A DNA stretch of 64,000 bases from Setophaga petechia (lineage: Eukaryota; Chordata; Aves; Passeriformes; Parulidae): assembly GCA_024362935.1 (NCBI GenBank), contig JANCRA010000061.1, positions 2,418,001 through 2,482,000 of the forward strand, read 5' to 3'. Made by a program: the position numbers and the translations under genes. The notes beneath the pieces were generated by a model, which saw nothing but the letters and a program-made list of their open reading frames with translations, searched no databases and was not told the origin of the DNA. Numbering within the stretch: position 1 is the stretch's first letter; every line of letters begins with the position of its first letter. This document shows positions 25,001-33,605 of this stretch, piece by piece.

Positions 25001-25168
25001 ACACCATGCAGATTCCAATTAGTATTTAGCTGAAAAGGAATGTCTCTCCATTATATTGTCTTCAATTGCAAGTTTTGCTCATCTGGAAGCAAAATTCAGC
25101 TGTAGTTCTTTCCATAAGGTAATTCAGCTGTGCACATTCTTCTCTAGGCCATTGTTTTCTTCTTTCAC
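22060..25168. other. 3.1 kb AT-rich, no gene supported
   Basis: Short open frames only. The part at about 23390-24000 (a gattgg box, aataataaaatg, then AT-rich sequence with ttataac inverted motifs) may be an old LTR, but I could not find borders. A aataaag occurs near 24151. Nothing else is recognised. Confidence 0.3.
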
Positions 25169-25286
25169 CTCCCTTGCTGATGAAGATCTCTGTCTGGTGA
25201 TGCAAAATGTGGACAGAGGCACTTTAGAGGATGTTGTTGAAGACACTGGTGTGGCTGAAGGACAGGTCCTGGTTTCACCAGGAGAG
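25169..25286 (+). pseudogene. decayed copy of the PAK-like hinge exon
   Basis: 118 bp, the same length as the exon at 4529-4646, encoding ADEDLCLVMQNVDRGTLEDVV where the intact copy has the [17 protein letters not shown] pattern. The upstream intron end (ttttcttctttcac) mirrors the intact copy's ttttcttccttcag, with the acceptor AG changed to AC. The donor region is altered too. No neighbouring kinase exon was found within several kb. It is an unprocessed duplicate, not a retrocopy, because intron sequence is retained on its left. Confidence 0.65.
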
Positions 25287-25289
25287 GGT

Positions 25290-26640
25290 AAATTTTTGCA
25301 GCACCCAGGAGGGTGGACCTCAGATGTTAGTCAGTAACACCTCACTTTCAGGACCACCTTGTGTCTTTGCTGGAGGTTGGGGACATGACTCTCTATCTTC
25401 TGGGGGAAGGGAGTCCCTTCTGGTTGAGAAAATGTGATGGACAGAGCAGTCTGGCATGTATTTATTGTCAGGGCATGCCTGTGTAATTAATTTCTTTTCT
25501 TACACTAATATCAGTGCTATTACTAGTAATTTTTTTACCTCATTGCTGTTTCCTGTAAACTGTTCCTATCTTGACCTGTGATCTTTACCTTTTGTGCATT
25601 CAGGTGGAGGGAGGAGGGGATGTGGAGGTGATGTGTTGGTGTTTTTAGTGGGAGTACTAAATTGGAGAGCACCATTTGTAAACTACACAGTCTTAATTGA
25701 CACCCAGTATGCAACACTATGGGTTGAGATAACAACAGATGTGCCCAGAACAGGTTGGACACCAAACTGATTTAAGCATTTGTTGTCTTAGGTAGGGAGC
25801 CACTGGTTTCTGAGAAAAGAGAGAGAATAATTCAGATCCTCCCAAAGTCTGTACTGTGTTGCAAGTTGGTGCTTAAGTGCCCTCATCACTCCGCATCCCT
25901 CTATTACCCTTACTGGGTGAATATTGTCCTCCTTGGGGCATTCCTTGATCAGGGAGATCTCCTCCATGCTCTCAAAATCAAACCAACCATTTCTATTTAC
26001 ACAATTATGTTCTACATAATGGTATTTTTTTATACAATGGGACAAGAACTCTAAGGCTACTGAGGCCAATAGCCAAAGCAAAAGTATGGACACCTCTAAA
26101 AAAGAATGAAGCAGGGGCTACCCTTTATTTGCCAGTGGGCATCACAAAGAAGATCCACAGCAAGGAGGAATGTCTGATATGCAAAAATCGCAAGCCAAAT
26201 GCTCCACCTCTGCCTTTGTGGAGCATCTAAGACAGGCAGACCTGAAGCTTTGATGTGGGCTGAGCCGTGTCGGCAAATGTACTTCTGGAAATGAAGCACT
26301 CTCAGCAAAGCTGTTCTTCCAAGTTGTATTGAATATTCTGTGACTATTGATAAAACAGCCATGCTCTGTGTCTTAAACCAGAGACTGCCAACTATGGAGA
26401 AGGTCATGTGAGCCTTATTATTACCATATGCAGCTTCTTCCAAGTAATTTACTCTGCAAACAAAGCTCTGAAGGACTTTTTCAACCCCACACAGCTGGTT
26501 TTTTCTCTGGCTTTTTGAAGATCTGCTTGTGGCGGTGCGGCAGAAGCTGCCAAGACCACCGCCTTGCCAAGAGCATCTCCTCTAGGAAAGGGATAGACAC
26601 CAGACACTCACACTACATGTTCTGTCTTGAAGGTCAATGG
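25290..26640. other. no gene supported
   Basis: Unique-looking sequence with scattered open frames under 120 codons. A 101-codon minus-strand frame (25788-26093) begins with a hydrophobic segment, but no relative is recognised and codon context gives no support. Confidence 0.3.
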
Positions 26641-27085
26641 CTGCGAAACAGGTGGGAGGGGTTCTTTCTTTGGAGTTCCAGTGGTGGTTTATTGGTCAAC
26701 AGACTGAAGAGGTTCGGGGACAAAAGAACCGAGAACTAAGGAGGGTTTAGGGTTTTATATGGGACAAGGGAGGAAGAACGTCAGATCTGTGAGCCAATGG
26801 GTAGAGGGAAGAGAGGTGGTACAAAGGTGGGGTTGCAAAGGGACAACAAGCTGGAATTCAGGGGAGGAGCTGTAAGGAATGGGGACCAATAGGAAAAGCA
26901 GGAGCGTGGAACATTCTAGAGCTGGGGAGGAGAACAGAGATGATGTGACTTGGGTCATCAACATATAATGGCAGTGAACTGTGAGAGAGCATCTTTGGGT
27001 CTCACTCTGACCTAAAGAGGTGTCTCCTTCCAAGGCATCCCTGCCTTCACATCTCCCTCTGTGTCCTGGGATGCAACATCTGCTT
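26640..27085 (-). mobile_element. LTR-like sequence, minus strand
   Basis: On the minus strand there are two CCAAT-type boxes (ctattggtcc, attggctcac), a TATATAAAAC (plus about 26752-26760) and an AATAAA 60-70 bp further on (plus 26688-26693). This is a compact promoter plus poly(A) arrangement typical of an LTR. Borders are approximate; no internal retroviral sequence is attached. Confidence 0.45.
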
Positions 27086-27429
27086 ATCACAAGGGTCAAA
27101 ATTCTGCTTTTTTGCAGGACTTAACTTGTACTGCCTCCACACACCCAGTATCATCAAGGGAACAACCAGACCACCTCGTTCAAATAAAATAGCAGTTAAC
27201 TCTTGCCACCCTGCAATGAGGAGCAGTTGGAAGCTCTTCCCTGTGTTGAAAGTGTGTGGAACACCACACTCTGAGAAGCCAGTGTCCATGAAAGAGAAAG
27301 CAGTGCTGCAACTTTTTTCAAGTAAAGGGAGAGAATTCACTAGACATTACCCCATGGGGTGTCTCTTGAGGTTTTGGAGGATGTAGCCTCCTTTTATCAT
27401 AAACTTCTGGCTGCATGTTGCCCTCTTCC

Positions 27430-27984
27430 TGTGGGGATTTACAGGATTAGAGGGTTTTGGGAAAGCTGCAAGATGCAAGCTTCAGATACAGCAGAACTGT
27501 GAATAGAGCTATGCAGCAGTCAGGAGTTAGGTCAGCAGAAAAATTATTTAAACTGTAGAAAAGCAAGGGCAAATAGAACAATGGCTTGTGTATTAACAGT
27601 TGTCTGAATAGCTCTCTAAGCTGCAGAAAGTTTATCTAGCAAGACATTAGGAAGGTTAAAGCTCTGTGTTGTGTTTTAAGGCTATAAAGTAGGTATTGTA
27701 TTCAAAATAGGCAAGCATTGTTTTAACCAAAGGCACGTGTGCTTATGGTGATTGGATAGAACTACTATCAATACGCTTTTGCTTTGTGTGATTGGTCAAG
27801 AAACTTATAAAGTAATTTGTAACATTAAGTTTTTTGGCCTGCTGCCTGGGATGTGAGCTGCTGGCATCTTCCCATTGTCATACCCATGTAATGAGACTGA
27901 TGCTGAAAAATAAAACAGCTCAAGGCGCTTTCAGCAGCAGCCCTGTCTCGTTCATGTCTGTAAATAACCCCCCTGCTGGCGTCA
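27430..27984 (+). repeat. ERV-A2 5' LTR
   Basis: It starts TGTGGGGATTT and ends GGCGTCA; 555 bp. It contains gattgg boxes and a aataaaac near 27910. A primer-site TGG follows two bases after the end, at 27987, in line with ERV-A1. Confidence 0.75.
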
Positions 27985-28664
27985 AATGGTGCTTCCTCTG
28001 TGAGGAGTTACGTTAGAACAAGATAGCTCTGCCCAGAGAGATGCCTGGGGTAGAAGCAAGAGAACTCAGAAACAGACAGATCGCTTAGAAGCCTTGAAAT
28101 CTGTTTCATTCGCTGCTGAGGGGAAAAATAGCATGTTAAGGTCACAGCTTGATGTTGTCAATTTTCCAACTGATTCCCCACAGGCAGAGCTGCGGTGTAG
28201 AACCTGTAACAGTGCATTAGAAAGTGTCAGAAATACAAATTCAGCATCTGCAGTTCAAGAGCAAAAACCAAGCTCTAGCTTTTTTTCTGGCACTAATACA
28301 ACACAGTCCTTAGCTGATAACTCCATTTTGAAGTTTGCTGAGCACATGAAAGTCTCCTCCTCTGCCCTTCCTAGCAGAGATCCCAAAGAAGTGTGTTGTT
28401 CAGGTGGCACTCTTGCCGAGATTTCAGAGTTCTCTTCCCCCGCCCATACTGGCAAGGCTCCCAGAAAAGTTTGTTGCTGCGGCAACACCCCTGCCAAGAA
28501 TTTAGAGCTTAGCAGAGTTCCCAGAACAGCTGATGTCAGTGACCATGCTACCTGCTTCCCCTGAATCAGACAAAAGAGCAGTGAGAGAGAAAGATAAAAA
28601 CAATCTAAATTAGAGGTTGACCCTCCATTGCGATTACCTAATTAGTCTAATATTAATCAAAATT
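27985..28664 (+). pseudogene. gag: ERV-A2 gag, 5' remnant without matrix start
   Basis: The open piece 28094-28564 corresponds to the Ser/Cys-rich gag spacer seen in ERV-A1. The matrix domain with its myristoylation signal is missing, so a deletion removed the gag start. The last shared block with ERV-A1 is cccctgaatcaga. Sequence ends at the AAAATT target site of ERV-B (28659-28664). Confidence 0.6.
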
Positions 28665-29363
28665 TGTTGTGGTGTGTTAATTTAGTTTGGTTTTATGGCT
28701 CCCCTAATTCGTACTGCCTCCCCCCTATTTTCTTATAATGGTTTGATCCTACTGTTTTTTCCCGCCAGTGACCTGCCAATCTTTTCGTTTCCCTGGTTAC
28801 TCCCGCCATTCTCTTTGTCCGTTATATGAGTTATATAATTCCCCCTCCCCTTTTCTCCTTTTATGCAGACTTAACCCCCTCCCTAAGTCCAGCCAATCAC
28901 TCCCTGCCCCTTCCCAGTTTCTAGAGAGTTCTCCGTTCTTGAAGCAGGGATTGGCTGTAGACTCGGGGGCCCCTCCCTTATTTTATCTTAATTCGTTCCT
29001 GTACTCTGTCAGTTATGTTTAGCCTACTCCCATGTATTCCCCGATTGGTTCTGTATCAGCTCCTCCTTTGGTAACCTCCCTCAATATATAATCTTGTTTC
29101 GCCCCTCCCCGGGGGTCACTCACTGGGACCTACCCTTCCCTGACACCCGGTTGCTCTCCCTGGAAGCCTTCCTGCTTTAGCAATAAAGCTACCTTCAACC
29201 CAGTGAGTGTCCTGGCTCCGTCTTCGTCTTCCTAGCAGTGGCAGCAGTCCAGCGTGAGGTCAGCCCAGGGCCTATAGCCGCCAAGGGGACCCACCGCTTG
29301 CAGCTTGGGCATTGGCCGCCCCGAGCCAGCTGGACGCTTGACCACTTGGCCAACGCCGCTGCA
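28665..29363 (+). repeat. ERV-B 5' LTR
   Basis: It starts TGTTGTGGTG and ends GCTGCA; 699 bp. U3 has ccaat and attgg boxes, a TATATAA near 29085-29091, and AATAAA at 29182-29187 before U5. It should drive the proviral transcript. Confidence 0.92.
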
Positions 29364-29366
29364 GTT

Positions 29367-29384
29367 TGGCGCCCAACGTGGGGC
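29367..29384 (+). promoter_or_regulatory. ERV-B primer binding site, tRNA-Lys(1,2) type
   Basis: TGGCGCCCAACGTGGGGC, three bases after the 5' LTR. It is the 18-nt complement expected for tRNA-Lys(1,2), the primer used by simian type D betaretroviruses. Confidence 0.85.
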
Positions 29385-29986
29385 CCAGCTGGACAACTGG
29401 ACACCAGGACCGCTGGACCTCTCGGAGTTGGATTATAATTTCCTTTGGCTGTCAAGCTACCCCGGGTAGTAGCAGGCTCCGTTTTAGGAGCAGCGCTCCC
29501 TGGGGATCCAAAGCTGCAACTCCCTGCACCCAGAGGAGGGCTTTGGTGACGAAGACCGACCGCCCAGGATTTTTCGTTGTGCTGCCTCCGGATCCGGTAA
29601 GCCCCGGACTTGGGGTTTCCCCCCCTGCCTTCTTAGTATCCCCTAGGAGCACATGCCCTGCGCTGGGGACCTGCTCCCCACCCTTTTACCTTAGGACAGT
29701 CTCCCTTTCTCCCCTATTCTCCTTTCCTTCCCAGGAGCTGCCCCATCCCTGCGTTTGTTATTTTCCTTCCCTGTGTGATCTGTGTCCCCAGACTTAGGGC
29801 CAGATCGCACCACCTAACATCCCTCATTTTCCCCCCGTTGAAACCCTAGACTTAGGGACAGCGCGGGGAGCAGGGGCCGGAGGAGGGCACCCCAGTGTTT
29901 TAGTTTGCATTTTTCCTGGGCGAGTTTTTAACATCTTGGTTTTTTCCCTTTTTTGAGGCATTTCCTTCCCTCAAAAAAGTTAAGCC

Positions 29987-30943
29987 ATGGGTGCAGGCTT
30001 AGGAAAACACCAAAAAGGAGTCTACCATGTGGTTAAGGGTTCGTTGGTTGGGGGAGGTTTTCCTGCCCCCAAGAAAGAATTGAAAATGTTGGTAAGATGG
30101 GTCTTTTCTCAGTTCCCCGAAGTTTCCCCAGAAATTGCAAAAGAGCCACGTTTTTGGGCAGCTGTTTTAGCTAAATTAGAAAAAGAAATAAATTCTGGGG
30201 AAACCAAACTCTCTAACGTGGCATACTGGGCGGGCAGAGTGTTAGCAGTGCTCCGTCCGCCCGGAGAACTGAGAAAAGGTCCTTCCAGTTCAAGTTTATC
30301 CCCCGGTTCATTCCCTCGTTGTCGTGTCCCTACCCCCCGTACCTCTCCCTCTTCCCTTCGGTCCGAGCCCTTGAAGGGGATTCTTAAGGCCAACAAGAAG
30401 CAGGGGGTTCACCTTGCCCCTGCTCCCCCTCGACAGGTTCGGCCTCCCCCTCCGAAGAGTCCTGGCCAGCCTCTTCGGAGCCCTTTCCTTTCCCCCGCTA
30501 CCCTAACCCCCAGTTCCTCAGTTTGGACTCCTAAAAATGTTAGCTTTGTTGTATCTCAAGATGGCTCCCAAGGAGCACAAAATGGCGGAGACCTTGCCAC
30601 CTTTCCCGCCAAAACCCTTCCTTCTTCTTCCTTGACCCAAAACCCTTTCCTCTCTAAGTCCAACCCCTTCCTTCCATTAACCCCGCCTACTGCACCTCCC
30701 TCCGCTCCTCCCACGTCTCCGCCCACTGCTACTCCCCTTTCTGGCCCCTCCCAAGTCCCTCCTCCTTACGTCGCTCCGCCCCTTGACTCCACCTTAGGGG
30801 CGGAGCAAACCGGAACTCCATGCCCAGCCCAGTGCCCCTCCCAGTCACCAAGCCCCACCTCATCCTTCCTCACTTCCGGTTCCCACGCTCCCCCTTCCGG
30901 TTCCCACGCTATGTGTTCCGGGGGGGGGGGGGGGGGTGGATAA
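29987..30943 (+). CDS. gag: ERV-B gag, matrix and proline-rich part
   Basis: The ATG is in good context (agccATGG), and Gly2 of MGAGLGK suggests myristoylation and membrane targeting. An N-terminal folded region of about 100 residues resembles a retroviral matrix. Next come about 200 Pro/Ser-rich residues carrying a PPPY late-budding motif near residue 257, which recruits NEDD4-type ligases. The frame leaves the capsid frame inside a run of 17 G (30920-30936), so as written the product ends in poly-Gly. Either the G count is misread in the assembly or this gag is broken. Confidence 0.8.
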   Translation: MGAGLGKHQKGVYHVVKGSLVGGGFPAPKKELKMLVRWVFSQFPEVSPEIAKEPRFWAAVLAKLEKEINSGETKLSNVAYWAGRVLAVLRPPGELRKGPSSSSLSPGSFPRCRVPTPRTSPSSLRSEPLKGILKANKKQGVHLAPAPPRQVRPPPPKSPGQPLRSPFLSPATLTPSSSVWTPKNVSFVVSQDGSQGAQNGGDLATFPAKTLPSSSLTQNPFLSKSNPFLPLTPPTAPPSAPPTSPPTATPLSGPSQVPPPYVAPPLDSTLGAEQTGTPCPAQCPSQSPSPTSSFLTSGSHAPPSGSHAMCSGGGGGGG

Positions 30944-31925
30944 CCGGAAGCCGGGGCAAGCGCCTTTATTGGAAGCTGCCCCGGTCACATACCGCCTGAA
31001 TGGGGATGGGAGTTCGCAAGCTCAGTGGGTGTTGTTAGCCCAAGCACAGATCAAGGAACTGTGCAAGGCACAGAGGGAGTTCTCCCGGGAATCAGAGTAT
31101 TTCCGGGGGCTTCTTCGCTCTGTCCTTGCGCAGGGAGATCTGGTGCCAGCTGACCTGCGGGCTCTCTTCTCCAGTCTTTTGAGCCCTATGGAGTTTAGGG
31201 TATGGGCGGCTGAGTGGGGAAGGGAGGTTGGGGAGGTTCTCCCAATGCTTTGGGGGAGCCCCTCCACCTCGCATGACGCGGAAGGCGCGGTGCTGGGAAA
31301 TGACCACCTCCTTGGCACTGGTGCCTGGGCAGGCGGGGCGGCTCAAGCGCGGGTGTTATTCCCCACTCAATTGTTAGAGTCTTGCAGGGCTGCAGAGCGC
31401 GCGTTTTATAAACTTCCGGCAGCAACATCGCAGGTCGAGGTGGAAGAAGTGAGGCAGGGACCGCAGGAACCGTACCTCACGTTCGTCGAGAGGCTCCACC
31501 GGTTCGTCAGTGCCCAGGTTCCCGGGGAAAGAGAGAGAGAGGAGATGCTCAGACAGATGGCATACCTGAATGCCAATACAGCCTGCAGGGAAGCCATCCG
31601 TTCTCTCCCCCTGAGTCCACGGCCAACGGTGGAGCTAATGATCGAAGTGTGCGCGAGGAAGGTTCCTCTTCAAGATCAGCGGTCCCGCCAAAAGCGCGTC
31701 TCCGTGGCCTTCACAGAGACTACAGTGGAAGAATACCCTGACGCTGAAGCCGCCGCCGCATCTGCCCCACCTTCACCAGGAACCGGCCGGAGGACTGCTG
31801 CGACTCATCCGTGTCATCTGTGCGGCCAAATAGGCCATTGGATGCCGCAGTGTCCTCTGCGCTGGAAATTCCTGGAGTTCCGGAGGAAGGAGGAAGAGAG
31901 AGGGGAAGGGGAACGAAAAAACTAA
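30936..31925 (+). CDS. gag: ERV-B gag, capsid and nucleocapsid part
   Basis: An open frame of 329 codons continues gag after the G-tract. It contains a major homology region ([17 protein letters not shown], about 31459-31509), the signature of retroviral capsid, then one zinc knuckle [14 protein letters not shown] (CX2CX4HX4C) for RNA packaging. It ends at TAA 31923-31925, directly after the slippery heptamer. There is no independent start codon; the GTG at 30936 is only where the frame opens. One knuckle is fewer than the two in ERV-A2. Confidence 0.85.
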   Translation: MDNRKPGQAPLLEAAPVTYRLNGDGSSQAQWVLLAQAQIKELCKAQREFSRESEYFRGLLRSVLAQGDLVPADLRALFSSLLSPMEFRVWAAEWGREVGEVLPMLWGSPSTSHDAEGAVLGNDHLLGTGAWAGGAAQARVLFPTQLLESCRAAERAFYKLPAATSQVEVEEVRQGPQEPYLTFVERLHRFVSAQVPGEREREEMLRQMAYLNANTACREAIRSLPLSPRPTVELMIEVCARKVPLQDQRSRQKRVSVAFTETTVEEYPDAEAAAASAPPSPGTGRRTAATHPCHLCGQIGHWMPQCPLRWKFLEFRRKEEERGEGERKN

Positions 31926-32807
31926 TAGCGAAGCGCAGTCCCTCCCTGCGCAATGACATAAATAAGGCGGGCGTGACACCTTTAAATGGGGAGGGAAGAA
32001 CTGAGAGCTCACCGCCAGACTCTAACTTACCGGACTTATCCTACTTGCTACCGTATGTGATACCTCGCACCTGGGGTCCTCAGCCTCAGCCAGTCCTAAC
32101 CACCATGTCCTCTGTTTCACCCTATAGGTTGCAGCTGACGAGGGCCGTCCATCTGCCTAACTCAGACTTCCACCTGGTGACTGCCGACTTGCAACATCCG
32201 GGTCGCTGGAGGAAGCTAGGACGTTACAAGTGGACCATTGTTGGTGACACCAAACACACACCTCAGGACCTGCATATCATCCCTGGTCTGGTCACCACTG
32301 ACCGTGACCGTTTCGAGGTGGGGCTGTACTGTGTCCGACCTCCACTCTTCCTCCCCAAAGGCCAGATTATTGCCCAGGCCATTCCAGTTCCGCAGCTACG
32401 AGAGCCCAAACCACCTGAGGGTTCCTCGCCGCTGTCAGTAGCCTGGGCACAGGTCGTGGGGAGGGAGAAGCCCCGCCTAACATGCCAACTCTCGTTGGGC
32501 GGGGACCGCAAAATAGTGAGAGGTCTCTTGGACACGGGCAGATGTGACGATCATTCCCTCTCGGGAGTGGCCGTCACATTGGGACTTGCAAAACGCGGCC
32601 GGCACAATACAAGGTGTAGGAGGGTTGCAATTGGCCAAACAATCAAAGAGCATTGTACAAATTACGGGGCCCGACGGGCAATTGGCTTCGGTACGCCCGT
32701 TCGTTTTAGATTACACCGAGCCTCTCTGGGGGAGAGACCTACTAGCCCAATGGGGAGCCAAAATTGACTTACCAAAGGCTCCCCAGGTTTTTCGGGCAGT
32801 GGCCACT
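31811..32807 (+). pseudogene. pro: ERV-B pro: dUTPase-like region and aspartic protease, frameshifted
   Basis: The frame overlaps gag by 115 nt. About residues 100-200 look like a betaretroviral dUTPase region, including KGQIIAQ near its end. Protease follows: the active-site LLDTG is at about 32525-32539, and directly after it the frame is shifted by an apparent 2-nt loss. The rest of protease (to 32807) continues in the frame open from 32544, which is also the pol frame. Without the loss, pro and pol would be one frame, so only one -1 shift would be needed for the whole gag-pro-pol set. The solo LTR cuts the end. Confidence 0.75.
31916..31922 (+). promoter_or_regulatory. gag-pro -1 ribosomal frameshift site
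   Basis: A AAA AAC in the gag frame, immediately before the gag stop. The overlapping protease frame is exactly -1, as required. A AAA AAC is one of the canonical retroviral slippery heptamers. The downstream stimulatory structure was not modelled. Confidence 0.8.
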
Positions 32808-33599
32808 TGTTGTGGTGCGCGCGGTTGACTTTTAAGAAGTTTTTGTAAGGGTTTGGTTCAGTTTTGTGAAATTATACGGAGTCTATGGACTTTATCATTC
32901 GTTTAAGATGATGGCTTTGTTCAGGGCTTCCCCCCCTCCCCTCTTCCCCTCCCTTTTCTCCTCCCCCTGCGGGCCTACTGTGACTTACCCCGTTGCTTCA
33001 GTTACTCCCGCCCCCTTTTGTAATAATCCTTTTGTCCATCAGTTATCCCCTCCTTCGTTGCCCTGGCAACCCCCCTGTCCATCATCCTCCTCCCACGCCC
33101 TGTTTCTAGAATCCTCGATCAGGGGATGAGGGTGATTGGTGCAGGGGGGGAAGGCCACGCCTTGTTATTTTCCCACTTGCTGCCGTGTCATGTCTATTAT
33201 TTGTACCTATGTTTTCATTGGTCATTTGTGTATTCCCCCCTCCCCTCGGGGTCCCTTTATCTGCCCCCCCCGAGGGGTAGACGGGGGGCTGTTGCTCGCA
33301 CTCCCTACCCAACCTGTCGTTCCCTTTCCCTCAATAAACCTGGTTCCTGCCTGTGAGTTCCCGCCCTGCTTCGTGGTTCTTCGCCTCGCTACATAATTGC
33401 TGCCTCACGCCTCTCCTCTTCGGCCCTCTCGGGGACTCCTCTCGCTGCCGAGACGCAGGGAAGGTCCCTAGCAGCCAGCCACTTCCCCAGCCGCCTCTAC
33501 GGAGCCAGTGCTGTTGAAGGCAAGGGGCTGGCTTGACCAGGCTGTGAGCTGCGGAGCACTTGTGGCCGCTAGCCGGGGTCAGACGCCCGCGCAGCCGCA
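32808..33599 (+). mobile_element. solo LTR inserted between pro and RT of ERV-B
   Basis: 792 bp, TGTTGTGGTGCG at the start and CGCA at the end, flanked by exact GCCACT duplications (32802-32807 and 33600-33605). It shares its first ten bases and general layout with the ERV-B LTR, including AATAAA near 33333 and gattgg/cattgg boxes, but its body differs, so it is a related but separate family. LTR-LTR recombination presumably removed its internal genes. Element plus duplication is 798 bp, a multiple of three, so the pol frame on both sides stays in register although the LTR itself holds stops. Confidence 0.9.
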
Positions 33600-33605
33600 G
33601 CCACT

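Noticed and set aside
25788..26093. 101-codon minus-strand frame with hydrophobic start
   Set aside because: No relative recognised, no promoter or splice support, and similar frames are frequent by chance.
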